Shown here: one piece after another, positions 25,194 to 33,379 of the stretch | Layout of the letters: each line of letters starts with the position of its first letter | How positions within the stretch are numbered: the first letter of the stretch is position 1 | NCBI GenBank assembly: GCA_947649205.1 | Contig: CANSQM010000005.1 | Coordinates: forward strand, 42,630-106,629 | DNA from: an uncultured Enterorhabdus sp. | GTDB taxonomy: Bacteria; Actinomycetota; Coriobacteriia; Coriobacteriales; Eggerthellaceae | Length of the DNA stretch: 64,000 nt | Direction: 5' to 3' | Notes under the pieces: model-generated | The model's database searches: none | Seen by the model: the letters and a program-made list of their open reading frames with translations, nothing else | What the model was told of the DNA's origin: nothing | Position numbers and translations under genes: made by a program

Positions 25194-25948
25194 TCGACAT
25201 TCTGTTGGCCGGTGTGGGCGGCCAGGGCACGGTGCTGGCCGCGAAGGTGCTGGCCCAGGCGGCGCAATCGAAGGGCTGGCAGGTGCGCACGGCCGAGACC
25301 ATCGGCATGGCCCAGCGCGGCGGCAACGTGACGAGTCACGTGCGCATGGGCTCGAATGGGGAAGCGGTGTTCTCGCCGCTCATCACGCCGGGCACGGCCG
25401 ATATGGTCATCGCCTTGGAGCCGGGCGAGGCGGCCCGCGCGCTGCCGTACTTGGCACCGGGCGGCGTGCTCGTGACGGCCACGACGGCCATCCAGCCCGT
25501 CACCGCGGCCCTGTCGTCTGCGCCCTATCGCGCTGGTGACGTGGTAGCCGCTCTCGCGAATACGCTACAGGCTGAGGCTATGCGCGAGCAAGCGGCGGAA
25601 GCGGCTGTCGGGCTAGGGCCTGCGCAGGCGGCGGAAGCAGCGGGGGACGATGTCCCCGGCGCACCTCGAGGCACGGCGCAGACCGCCGGTCAGGATGCCC
25701 AGGCTCCCGGCGTGGAGGGCTACCCCGTGCCGCTGTTCGTGCCCGTCGATGACGAGGCCCTCGTGCGCGAAGCGGGTCCGGGCGGCCGCAAGGCGCTCAA
25801 CATGATGCTGCTCGCGGTAGCCGTGGCCCAAGGGCGCGTGCCGCTGACGGTGGGCGAACTGAAGGAGGCTGTGCAAGCCTGTGTGAAGCCCCAGTTCGTG
25901 GTCATGAACCTCGCCGCTATCGACACCGCCGTGGAGGCCTACGGGTAG
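25190..25948 (+). CDS. iorB: indolepyruvate:ferredoxin oxidoreductase beta subunit
   Basis: A 252-residue gamma-type subunit that completes IorAB. It begins MIDILLAGVGGQGTVLAAKV, the conserved start, and includes TIGMAQRGGNVTSHVRMG. An Ala/Gly-rich insertion lies at residues 130-170, before the VPVDDEAL segment. The ATG overlaps the iorA stop (ATGA at 25190-25193), so the two are translated together. The complex would ferment aromatic amino acids or, in reverse, build them from aryl acids. Confidence 0.9.
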   Translation: MIDILLAGVGGQGTVLAAKVLAQAAQSKGWQVRTAETIGMAQRGGNVTSHVRMGSNGEAVFSPLITPGTADMVIALEPGEAARALPYLAPGGVLVTATTAIQPVTAALSSAPYRAGDVVAALANTLQAEAMREQAAEAAVGLGPAQAAEAAGDDVPGAPRGTAQTAGQDAQAPGVEGYPVPLFVPVDDEALVREAGPGGRKALNMMLLAVAVAQGRVPLTVGELKEAVQACVKPQFVVMNLAAIDTAVEAYG

Positions 25949-25951
25949 CAC

Positions 25952-26446
25952 CTACTCGAACGCCTCCAGCAGTGTGAGCATATCGGAGGGCGTGAGCGAG
26001 GCGACGGGAGCGTGGGTGCGAAGTTGCTTATCGCTTGTGATGAGATAATCTGCCTTCGATCGTTTTACGGCTGCCAAGATGAGATCGTCTTCAAAATCTC
26101 GATGGACTTGGTGGAAGTACCGCGCGACGGTTACATCAGAGGTGTCGGCGGGCACAATCGCTGCTTGCTCAACTATGCTCATTATGGATTGCCAGCTCAC
26201 CTCTTCGATGGCCAGCGCCGCTGCTTCGGTTAGCGTCTCGCCTGTGGCGCGGTACTCGCGTTTGAGCTCTGCCCCCACTTGATAATAAATGTCCTTGAGG
26301 GATGTGATAGAAAGGCAAACCGGAATTTCTCTTCTCGTGCATGCGCAGAGAAGTTGGCGGGATGCGGTGCTTCCTTTCCGTGTGCCAATGCAGCTATCGA
26401 TCCATACATTGGTGTCAAGAAGAACGATGGACGGCAAACTCATCAT
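25952..26446 (-). CDS. PIN-domain toxin
   Basis: A 164-residue PIN nuclease. The first Asp lies in IVLLDTNVWIDS, the third and fourth acidic residues in DFEDDLILAAVKRSKADYL and ITSDKQL. The middle segment SITSLKDIYYQVG has Lys-Asp where many relatives have Glu. Full-length for the type, unlike the truncated PIN gene at 18309. Its start overlaps the stop of the RelB-like gene upstream (ATGA). It is probably an RNA-cleaving toxin. It ends four bases from the convergent iorB stop. Confidence 0.8.
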   Translation of the reverse strand: MMSLPSIVLLDTNVWIDSCIGTRKGSTASRQLLCACTRREIPVCLSITSLKDIYYQVGAELKREYRATGETLTEAAALAIEEVSWQSIMSIVEQAAIVPADTSDVTVARYFHQVHRDFEDDLILAAVKRSKADYLITSDKQLRTHAPVASLTPSDMLTLLEAFE

Positions 26447-26952
26447 AGCAGCCCTCTTTCCTCAAGGCGTTCCTGCAGGGCCTCTTCGCGTAGTTGTTCG
26501 TAATAGGCCATTCTCTCGTCGTCATCTTCTGGCACGGTGCAAATCAGATCGTGTTCCTTGCGAAAATTATCGATAAGGGCCCAGCCCTCATGAAGGGCTT
26601 CAACGCGGCGCGTTTGCTCGCTAGAGGCGCTGCCATTCTCCTGGTTTTTATTCAGCTTGTCGAGGAGGCTGCGTAATGCCTCGGGATCGTTGACGTGCTG
26701 GGCGGCGAATTCCCAGACCATGCGCACCGCCTGGCTGGGAGTAAGGCCGATGCGGGCGAACGCGGCATCACCGGCTTCTTTGGTTGCCTCGTCGATGCGT
26801 ACGTTCATCTGCACGGTTTTCGGCCGGGAGGGCGTGCCTGCGCGGAGGGCGCTTTTCTTCGCGGTCGCCCGCTTAGGCACGGGCTTGCGTTGGGTTTGGG
26901 ACTTGCCAGTGCCCTTCGCTTTCTTCGGTTTTTCCAGTGCTGCCGTTGCCAT
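26443..26952 (-). CDS. RelB/DinJ-like RHH antitoxin with long basic N-terminal extension
   Basis: A 169-residue protein. Residues 1-48 are a Lys/Ala/Pro-rich tail. The RHH core (TVQMNVRIDEATKEAGDAAF, then IGLTPSQAVRMVWEFAA) is of RelB/DinJ type. The acidic C-terminus probably wraps the toxin. RelB-like antitoxins usually pair with RelE-fold toxins, so pairing with a PIN protein is a mixed combination. The start could also be the in-frame ATG at 26961; neither has a strong ribosome site. A promoter lies directly upstream. Confidence 0.75.
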   Translation of the reverse strand: MATAALEKPKKAKGTGKSQTQRKPVPKRATAKKSALRAGTPSRPKTVQMNVRIDEATKEAGDAAFARIGLTPSQAVRMVWEFAAQHVNDPEALRSLLDKLNKNQENGSASSEQTRRVEALHEGWALIDNFRKEHDLICTVPEDDDERMAYYEQLREEALQERLEERGLL

Positions 26953-26989
26953 GGCAATCATCCCATCAGCTAGTGTAAAGATACTAGTA

Positions 26990-27019
26990 AGTATAGCGTA
27001 TAGCACATTAGTTTATCAA
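26990..27019 (-). promoter_or_regulatory. promoter of RelB-like/PIN operon
   Basis: On the minus strand TTGATA (27014-27019) and TATACT (26990-26995) are separated by 18 bp. Downstream, before the start, the palindrome TACTAGTA and the repeat CTAGT-ACTAG lie within the region where an RHH antitoxin would bind. Confidence 0.55.
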
Positions 27020-27160
27020 CTACTGAACGCCCTGTTTCTCTCAGTTTGCAAGAGGGCGCGTGTAAAACGCCACATCTCGAGCATTTCGACTCTGATTGCC
27101 AACAGGATGCCGTGAGCCCTCACTCTTTTTGACGAAGGTGCTGAACGGGGCTTTTCTCAA

Positions 27161-27216
27161 AATCATACCTTTCGGATGAGCACTCGGGGGCAGATCACCG
27201 CTTTCGTGAGACTGAC
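27161..27216 (+). promoter_or_regulatory. bipartite regulatory element, copy 1
   Basis: Box A is AATCATACCTTTCGGATGAG (27161-27180); box B is CGCTTTCGTGAGACTGAC (27199-27216). The same boxes recur at 30329-30384 with an identical 38-bp start-to-start distance, while the DNA between them is unrelated. This copy lies 77 bp upstream of the flavoprotein gene at 27293. Likely a regulator site or a promoter plus operator; the LuxR-type protein encoded at 29109-30305 is the best candidate binder. Confidence 0.7.
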
Positions 27217-27292
27217 GGCGCTACCCCGAGACCCTAGGATGCAAGGGTATCCGAATCGGCAGGGACGCCGGTTCGCCGAAAGGAGGAATTTC

Positions 27293-29011
27293 ATGGGAGA
27301 CATCAAGGGAATGGGCCGCCGCGACTTTCTGAAGACCGCTGCGCTGTCGAGTCTGGCGTTGGGCGGGGCTGCGGCCTTGGCCGGCTGCGCCCCGGCGGCG
27401 GGCACCGATGGCGGGGCCGCGCTGAGCAGCACCGGCGATATTGCCTGGGATAAGGAAGTGGATGTGCTCGTCCTCGGCTCCGGCACCGGTGCCTTTGCAG
27501 CTCTCGTGGCGGCGGCCAAGGGCGCGGGCTCGGTGTGCCTCGTGGAGAAGGGCACCATGTGGGGCGGCACCGCGGCCACCTCGGGCGGCGGCTTGGCCGT
27601 GCCCCTGACCTATGCCACCGCCGATGCGGGCATCTCCGACAGCAAAGAGGAGATCGTCAAGTACTTCAAGAACGCCTCCGATGGCCGCGTGGACGAGGCT
27701 GTCCTGGGCTCCTTCATCGACAACGGCAGCGACTTCATCGACTGGATCTCTGAAGAGATGGGCTGGAAGTTCGTGGCCTCGCCGCTGTTCGGTGACTACT
27801 ACGAGCCCATGGAGGGCTGGATTCCCATGGGCCGCGGCAGCCTCGGTGCCACCAACGCCGACGGTCCCATGATCGCCGCCCAGATGTGGGAGGAAATGAA
27901 GGCGAAGATGGAGGGCTACGGCGTCGAGATCCTCATGGACACCGAGGCCACCCAGCTCATCGCCGACGGCGAGGGTGGCGTGGCCGGTGCCGTGTGCGGC
28001 GGCCAGAACATCAAGGCCAACGCTGTCATCGTGGCCACGGGCGGCTTCGACCACAACGACGAGATGCGCGCGAAGTACCATCCCTTCAAGATCATGGCCA
28101 CCAACGCCGTGCCCACCAACACCGGTGACGGCCAGCTCATGGGCATGGCTATCGGCGCCAACGTGTCCTACATGGACCGCTGCTGGGGCGCTCCGGCCAT
28201 CCTCACCACGGGCGACGACCCGGCTACGCTCATTGCCGAGGGCACCATCGCCCAGGAGATCGCCGGCACCGACTGGGCCATGTACCGCGGCCTGCCCGGT
28301 GCGGTGGTCGTGAACAAGAAGGGCCGCCGTATCGGCAACGAGGCTGGCCCCTACGACCTGTTCAACCAGGCTTTCGCCTACTATGACACTGGCGAGCCGG
28401 GCCACGTGAACATTCCTGCCTACTTCATCTGCGACGCCGCCTGCTGGGCCACCTATTCCCTGCCGGGCCACACCGTGGGCGCCGTGGGCGATGGCGACGG
28501 CAGCTACTTCGACGAGACCTACGGCGGCGAGGCCACCGATCCTGCCGAGGTGCCCGCGCACTTCGTGAAGGCCGACACCCTGGAAGAGCTGGCCGAGAAG
28601 CTGGGCATCGATCCGGCCGGTCTGACCGCCGAGATTGCCGCCTTCAACGAGAACGCCGTCAAGGGCACAGACCCGGTGTTCCATCGCGGCGAGAAGCATC
28701 TCGACATTAACACCACGGGCGTTATGGCCGGCAGCCGTACCGACCTGGCCAACCCGGTGCTCGCGCCCCTGGCCACGGGCCCGTTCTACGGCGCCATCTA
28801 CGTGCCGGGCACGTGCGGCACCGCCGGCGGTCTCACCATTAACGAGAACGCCCAGGTCGTGAATACGGCCGGCGAGCCCATCGAGCACCTGTACGCCGTG
28901 GGCAACTGCTCCTCGGGCGTGTCCGGCGGCACCTACGTGCACGGCGGCATCAGCCTGGGTTCCGGCGGCGTCATGAGCTGGGTGGCCGTGAACCACGCCC
29001 TCAGCGCCTAA
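27293..29011 (+). CDS. Tat-exported FAD flavoprotein, 3-ketosteroid-dehydrogenase-like branch
   Basis: A 572-residue protein starting behind AAAGGAGGAA. The Tat-like signal GRRDFLKTAAL and lipobox LAGC (Cys32) imply export. The FAD fold VDVLVLGSGTGAFAALVAA (residues 57-75) and the tail GGLTINENAQVVNTAGEP, LYAVGNCSSGVSGGTYVHGG and LGSGGVMS are closer to 3-oxosteroid 1-dehydrogenases than the other three flavoproteins here. It could act on a steroid-like or other cyclic enone substrate; that is inference. A convergent LuxR-type gene follows, and the bipartite element at 27161-27216 lies upstream. Confidence 0.88.
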   Translation: MGDIKGMGRRDFLKTAALSSLALGGAAALAGCAPAAGTDGGAALSSTGDIAWDKEVDVLVLGSGTGAFAALVAAAKGAGSVCLVEKGTMWGGTAATSGGGLAVPLTYATADAGISDSKEEIVKYFKNASDGRVDEAVLGSFIDNGSDFIDWISEEMGWKFVASPLFGDYYEPMEGWIPMGRGSLGATNADGPMIAAQMWEEMKAKMEGYGVEILMDTEATQLIADGEGGVAGAVCGGQNIKANAVIVATGGFDHNDEMRAKYHPFKIMATNAVPTNTGDGQLMGMAIGANVSYMDRCWGAPAILTTGDDPATLIAEGTIAQEIAGTDWAMYRGLPGAVVVNKKGRRIGNEAGPYDLFNQAFAYYDTGEPGHVNIPAYFICDAACWATYSLPGHTVGAVGDGDGSYFDETYGGEATDPAEVPAHFVKADTLEELAEKLGIDPAGLTAEIAAFNENAVKGTDPVFHRGEKHLDINTTGVMAGSRTDLANPVLAPLATGPFYGAIYVPGTCGTAGGLTINENAQVVNTAGEPIEHLYAVGNCSSGVSGGTYVHGGISLGSGGVMSWVAVNHALSA

Positions 29012-29070
29012 GCGTTTTCGTTGCAGGTTGGCGGCGGCCCCCCTCCCTCCGTCGCCGATCTCTTCCTTAT

Positions 29071-29100
29071 GAATCGGCCCTGCCTCGGCGGGGCCGATTC
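29071..29100. terminator. bidirectional terminator
   Basis: Perfect 10-bp stem GAATCGGCCC (29071-29080) with complement at 29091-29100, between the convergent flavoprotein and LuxR-type genes. Confidence 0.75.
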
Positions 29101-29108
29101 GCGCAATC

Positions 29109-30305
29109 CTACCTCTCCGGCAGGTGGCGCTTGAAGTAGTCGATGAGTTCCTGCTTGGAATGGACGCCCAGTTTCGCGTAGATGCGCTTGGCGTGGGTGC
29201 GGGCCGTGCCCTCGGAGATGAACAGCTCCTGCTGCACGATGCGCAGGGAGCGGCCCTCTAGTAGGAGGGCCGTCACCTCGGTCTCCCGCTTGGTGAGCCC
29301 GGCTGCCTGCGCCACCTCTTCCAGGGCCACCTCCCGCCCCATGTCGGCCGTGCGTCCCAAGGTGTTGATCCACACGCCCGAGAAGGCGAAGAACCCCACC
29401 AGGGTCAGCAGGCAGACGAAGGACGACAGGTCTACGAGAAAGGCCTCGGGGATCAGGGGGAGCTGGTCGCGAACAAGGGTTCCCGCCACGATACCGAAGC
29501 CCCAGCTAAAGTTCAGCAGGGCGAAATAGCTGGCCTTGCGCAGGTCTATGCCGAAGGCGGTTACGACGCCGAGCATGATGAACAGCAGCTGGGAGATAAG
29601 AAACAGGGGCGCGGGATGCGCAAACAGCTGACCGGGGGATGTGGCCATGGACACCGTGCCGAGGGCCACCACCAGGCCCGTGGCGGCGCCGGTCAGGCAG
29701 GGCGCGATGCTCGGGGGCGACAGGCGCACTTTTTTGGGCAGGGGTCCGAGGCGCTTGCAGGACGGCGCGGGCGTGTTCGTGCCGAAGAGCATGGCCAGGG
29801 GCGCCATAACGACGAGGAAGTCGTAGACGGGCCGGGGGACGAGCAAGAGCACCAGGTTCAACAGATAGAACAGCAGCAATGAGCCCGAAAGCGCCACAGA
29901 CAGGGTGGAGAAATCATCGCACTTCGCGAGGGTTTCCAAGCGCAGCAGGGCCGCAAAACCGCAGAGCACGGCCAGGCCCAGAACCAGGGCCGAATGGGCG
30001 AACTCCGGGGCGGCGGGCAGCTGGGGCAGCAAGGTGAGCCCAAGCCCCACGGCCGCGGCTGCCAGGGCAGTCCCCACGCGCAGTGCCCGGGGAATGCGAT
30101 CCCATCGGGCCCAGGTGATGCCAATGACGAGGGCGCCGCTGAGCACAAGGCTCGGCAGCGCCAGCATGGCCGGCTCGATGAAGGATGCGGTGAAGAGGCT
30201 GTCGTAGTTTGCTTGGTGCAGCCATAGCCAGATGATGGCATCGGCCAGGGCGATTTTCGCCGCCTGCATGCGGTTGACCCCGTGGGCCCGTAGGTTGATT
30301 TGCAT
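29109..30305 (-). CDS. LuxR-type transcriptional regulator with polytopic membrane domain
   Basis: A 398-residue protein starting MQINLRAHG behind AAGGGAGGG. About ten membrane segments (for example LALPSLVLSGALVIGITWA and FLVDLSSFVCLLTLVGFFAF) precede the LuxR helix-turn-helix (LTKRETEVTALLLEGRSLRI, then SEGTARTHAKRIYAKLGV). It is convergent with the flavoprotein at 27293 and divergent from the barrel-protein operon at 30523. Both flanking operons carry the same 56-bp bipartite element, which makes this the probable regulator of both. Confidence 0.85.
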   Translation of the reverse strand: MQINLRAHGVNRMQAAKIALADAIIWLWLHQANYDSLFTASFIEPAMLALPSLVLSGALVIGITWARWDRIPRALRVGTALAAAAVGLGLTLLPQLPAAPEFAHSALVLGLAVLCGFAALLRLETLAKCDDFSTLSVALSGSLLLFYLLNLVLLLVPRPVYDFLVVMAPLAMLFGTNTPAPSCKRLGPLPKKVRLSPPSIAPCLTGAATGLVVALGTVSMATSPGQLFAHPAPLFLISQLLFIMLGVVTAFGIDLRKASYFALLNFSWGFGIVAGTLVRDQLPLIPEAFLVDLSSFVCLLTLVGFFAFSGVWINTLGRTADMGREVALEEVAQAAGLTKRETEVTALLLEGRSLRIVQQELFISEGTARTHAKRIYAKLGVHSKQELIDYFKRHLPER

Positions 30306-30328
30306 CGTTCCCTCCCTTGAAATCAGCA

Positions 30329-30384
30329 AATCATATCTTTTGGACGAGGGAAAACGTCGAAGTACCCGCTTTCGTGAGACAGAC
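30329..30384. promoter_or_regulatory. bipartite regulatory element, copy 2
   Basis: Box A AATCATATCTTTTGGACGAG (30329-30348) and box B CGCTTTCGTGAGACAGAC (30367-30384) match the copy at 27161-27216 in 17 of 20 and 17 of 18 positions, with identical spacing. It sits in the divergent gap between the LuxR-type gene and the gene at 30523, so it could control either or both. Confidence 0.7.
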
Positions 30385-30522
30385 ATTTTCCGGCCCGCTG
30401 GATATGCTTCCAGTAGGTTCGGTCCTGGGTCTCAGCAATATGTTTGTGGAAGAAGATAGTGCGAAAAACCTGGGGCCGAGCCTATCCGTTGGAGGATTCT
30501 TTGTCAAGAAAGGGGATATGCT

Positions 30523-31071
30523 ATGAGACAACTCCCATCGCAGCTCTCGCGCCGCTCGTTCGTGGCCGCTGGAGCCTGCGCTACGGTGGCTTCCCTCGGC
30601 CTTCTGGCCGGATGCGCCACCGAGACGGCGGGTGCACCGGAGCCGAAGGAAGAGGCGCCCGAAGCGCCCGAGCCTACGACCGAGGCCGCCTCTGAGCCCG
30701 CGGCCAATCTGGCCGATACCGGGGAGGAGAACGTCGTCTACATCGTGGACCGCCTCGTGGCCAAGCCCGGTGACGGCAAGGCCGTGCTGGATGACTTCAT
30801 GGCGAACATGAAGCCGCTCATCGAGGGGGCGGGCTGGACATTCAAGCGCGCCACCGTGTCGCCGGCCCTGTGGCTCGACACCGACAGCAACATCATCGAG
30901 ATCGAGTGGACCATGGCCGATATCGTGCAGGCGGCCTGGGCCTACTCTTCCGGCACGCGCTACAACCCCGAGTACGTCCAGTGGTGGGCGGCCATGAGCG
31001 ACCGTCTCGTTTCCCACGATCGCGTCTATTCGGCTTCCGAAAGCTACATGGAGGTGCTCAACAATGTTTAA
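30523..31071 (+). CDS. Tat-exported lipoprotein with alpha/beta-barrel (ABM-like) domain
   Basis: A 182-residue protein. SRRSFVAAGA plus LLAGC gives a Tat lipoprotein signal. A Pro/Glu/Ala linker runs to about residue 65. The remainder (VVYIVDRLVAKPGDGKAVL, then IIEIEWTMADIVQAAW) looks like a ferredoxin-fold dimeric alpha/beta barrel of the ABM/Dabb kind, often found in small oxygenases or chaperone-like accessory proteins. It overlaps the next gene by 8 bp. The upstream bipartite element ties it to the flavoprotein at 27293. Confidence 0.7.
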   Translation: MRQLPSQLSRRSFVAAGACATVASLGLLAGCATETAGAPEPKEEAPEAPEPTTEAASEPAANLADTGEENVVYIVDRLVAKPGDGKAVLDDFMANMKPLIEGAGWTFKRATVSPALWLDTDSNIIEIEWTMADIVQAAWAYSSGTRYNPEYVQWWAAMSDRLVSHDRVYSASESYMEVLNNV

Positions 31072-31720
31072 TGCGGTATTTTCGGTGACCCTCGCCGAGG
31101 GAGCCAACGCCGAGCGGTACGTGGCCGACGCCAAGGCGGCGGCCGAGGCCGTGAGCCCGGTGTTTCTGGCCGACATGGTGCTCGAGCCGCCCATGCCCGG
31201 CGGCAACTTCTTCTGCGAAGTGGGCTTTGCCGACCAGGCCGCCTACGAGGCGGCCAAGGGCGGCGAGGCCTGGGGTGCGCTCACGGCGCTTATGAACGAC
31301 AGCCCGTCGGTGGCCAACTGCGAGTTCATCGCCTTTGGCGAGGGCACCCTCACCCTTCAGGAGAAGGAGAAATCCACCTGCCATCGCGTGCTGTTCTTCA
31401 GCATTCGCGAAGGGGCCGACCCGGCCATGGTGGAGAAGATGGAGGCTCACATGAACGATATGTGCGCCCATGTGCCCGGCCTGCGCAACTGCAAGTTCGC
31501 CCCGGTGGTGGAAAGCTCCGGCACCGATGAGTGGGCCTACGCCTACGAGTGCGACTTCGACGAGCCCATGACCTTCTTGGGCAAGTACATGTCCACGCCG
31601 TTCCACTTCCTCTACATCGACAAGTTCTTCGAGCCGGCTTGCGGCGAGTGGGTGGCCAACCCCAACTTGTGCACCCCCTATCTCGCCCAGGAGAAGCCCT
31701 TCCTGGCGAGCTTCGAATAG
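31064..31720 (+). CDS. cytoplasmic tandem alpha/beta-barrel (Dabb-like) protein
   Basis: A 218-residue protein with no signal peptide. Two halves each look like a dimeric alpha/beta-barrel unit: VFSVTLAEGANAERYVADA with FCEVGFADQAAYEAA, and RVLFFSIREGADPAMVEKM with AYECDFDEPMTFLGKY. The second half resembles the Dabb family (stress-responsive A/B barrel). It overlaps the upstream Tat lipoprotein gene, so one operon makes an exported and a cytosolic barrel protein. The role is unknown; it may handle the substrate or product of the co-regulated flavoprotein. Confidence 0.7.
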   Translation: MFNAVFSVTLAEGANAERYVADAKAAAEAVSPVFLADMVLEPPMPGGNFFCEVGFADQAAYEAAKGGEAWGALTALMNDSPSVANCEFIAFGEGTLTLQEKEKSTCHRVLFFSIREGADPAMVEKMEAHMNDMCAHVPGLRNCKFAPVVESSGTDEWAYAYECDFDEPMTFLGKYMSTPFHFLYIDKFFEPACGEWVANPNLCTPYLAQEKPFLASFE

Positions 31721-31741
31721 CCGAGCCGACGCCTCTCTCCC

Positions 31742-31774
31742 GCGGCCGCCGGGGCCCTCCCCTCCGGCGGCCGC
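31742..31774 (+). terminator. GC-rich hairpin after barrel-protein operon
   Basis: GCGGCCGCCGG (31742-31752) pairs perfectly with 31764-31774, starting 22 bp after the stop. No U-tract. Confidence 0.6.
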
Positions 31775-31932
31775 TGCGCGCATTCCCGGGGATGTTCCCC
31801 TCTCGTTCTTTCCGCTCGCCACCTCGTCGTTCATGCCGGCGTGATTGTCTTGATTCCCTGGTGCGATCTGTTACTAATTTGTTAGAATGGGGCATACTCA
31901 AGATAACTGTGCCCAAGGAGAGACGCGCGCCC

Positions 31933-33168
31933 ATGGAAATGACGACCGAGCAGCTCGATCTTATCACCTGCGAGCTGGCCACTATCAAGGAACGCTCGCC
32001 GTTCTACGGAAAGAAATTCGAGGGAATCGACGTGGCTGCCGTGCGCACCCAGGCCGATTTCGAGAGGCTTCCCTTCTCCGAAAAGGACGACCTGCGGGCC
32101 GCCTATCCGCTGGGCCTGCAGGCCGTGCCCGACGAGGAAGTGGTGCGCATTCACAGCTCGTCTGGCACCACGGGCACGCCCGTCATCATCCCCTACACCC
32201 AGCAGGACGTCATCGACTGGGCCACCCAGTTCGCCCGCTGCTACGAGATGGCCGGCGTCACGCCCCTCGATCGCATCCAGATCACCCCGGGCTACGGCCT
32301 GTGGACCGCCGGCATCGGTTTTCAGCTGGGGGCCGAGCGCTTGGGCGCCATGGCCATTCCCATGGGTCCGGGCAACACCGACAAGCAGCTCCAGATGATG
32401 CAGGACCTGAAATCCACGGTCATCACCGCCACCAGCTCCTACGCCCTGCTTTTGGCCGAGGAAATCTCCAAGCGCAGCCTGCGCGACAAGATCCACCTGA
32501 AGAAGGGCGTCATCGGGTCGGAGCGCTGGGGCGAGAAGATGCGCAACCGCATCCAGAACGAGCTGGGCATCGAGATCTACGACATTTACGGCCTCACCGA
32601 GGTGTACGGCCCCGGCATCGGCATCTCCTGCGATGCCCACGCCGGCATGCACATCTGGGACGATTTCGTCTACATCGAGATCGTGGATCCGGAAACCGGC
32701 GAGAACCTGCCCGACGGCGAGGTGGGCGAGCTGGTGCTCACCACCCTGCGCAAGCAAGGCGCCCCGCTCATTCGCTACCGCACCCACGACCTCACGCGCA
32801 TCATTCCCGGCGACTGCCCCTGCGGCTGCCACCACCCGCGCATCGATACGCTCACGGGCCGCACCGACGACATGTTCAAGGTGAAGGGCTGCAATATGTT
32901 CCCGGCTCAGGTGGAGGAGGTCATCAAGGCCACCGACGGCACCAGCTCCGAGTACCAGGTGATGATCGAGGCTGTGAACGGTCACGACGTGCTCACCGTG
33001 CTGTTCGAGACGCCGCTCACGGGCGAGGCGCTTACCCGCTGCGAGGAGGAGCTTGCGCTCATCTTCAAGGCGAAGCTCGGCTGCACTCCCGAGGCCAAGG
33101 GCGTGGCCGTCGGCGAGCTGCCGCGGTCCGAGAAGAAGACCAAGCGCATCTTCGACAGCCGCTACTAG
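31933..33168 (+). CDS. phenylacetate-CoA ligase-like AMP-forming ligase
   Basis: A 411-residue PaaK-type ligase that would activate an aryl or acyl acid through an adenylate to the CoA ester. The ATP loop is HSSSGTTGTPVIIPY (about residues 74-88). GLTEVYGPG and YRTHDLTRI follow, and the C-terminal domain carries GRTDDMFKVKGCNMFP. AAGGAGAG precedes the ATG. The likely partner in this window is iorAB, which links aryl-pyruvates and aryl-acetyl-CoA; that link is inferred from biochemistry, not from operon structure. Confidence 0.88.
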   Translation: MEMTTEQLDLITCELATIKERSPFYGKKFEGIDVAAVRTQADFERLPFSEKDDLRAAYPLGLQAVPDEEVVRIHSSSGTTGTPVIIPYTQQDVIDWATQFARCYEMAGVTPLDRIQITPGYGLWTAGIGFQLGAERLGAMAIPMGPGNTDKQLQMMQDLKSTVITATSSYALLLAEEISKRSLRDKIHLKKGVIGSERWGEKMRNRIQNELGIEIYDIYGLTEVYGPGIGISCDAHAGMHIWDDFVYIEIVDPETGENLPDGEVGELVLTTLRKQGAPLIRYRTHDLTRIIPGDCPCGCHHPRIDTLTGRTDDMFKVKGCNMFPAQVEEVIKATDGTSSEYQVMIEAVNGHDVLTVLFETPLTGEALTRCEEELALIFKAKLGCTPEAKGVAVGELPRSEKKTKRIFDSRY

Positions 33169-33189
33169 CGAAGAGAGCGGAGAGGCGCT

Positions 33190-33266
33190 ATGACGTTGAA
33201 ACGCCATGGGGGGGGGGTGCTCGTCCTCGCCGAGCTGCCCGCGGGATTCCCGCGGATTGGCCGGTG
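33190..33266 (+). other. ribosome-site-preceded ATG followed by a ten-G tract
   Basis: GGAGAGG precedes the ATG at 33190. After six codons (MTLKRH) comes a run of ten G (33208-33217), and the frame closes at 33266. Loss of one G would join this start in frame with the large receiver/HD-GYP/GGDEF gene. As read here, the start is out of frame with it. Confidence 0.5.
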
Positions 33267-33379
33267 ACGCCCCTGAACCCTCGGGGACGCACCAGCGCCC
33301 CATCGATAAGCGGGAGCTCGAATGCGAGAGCACGCGAGCGCGAAGCCCGGGATGGAAGGAGTTAACCATCGCTACGAGC

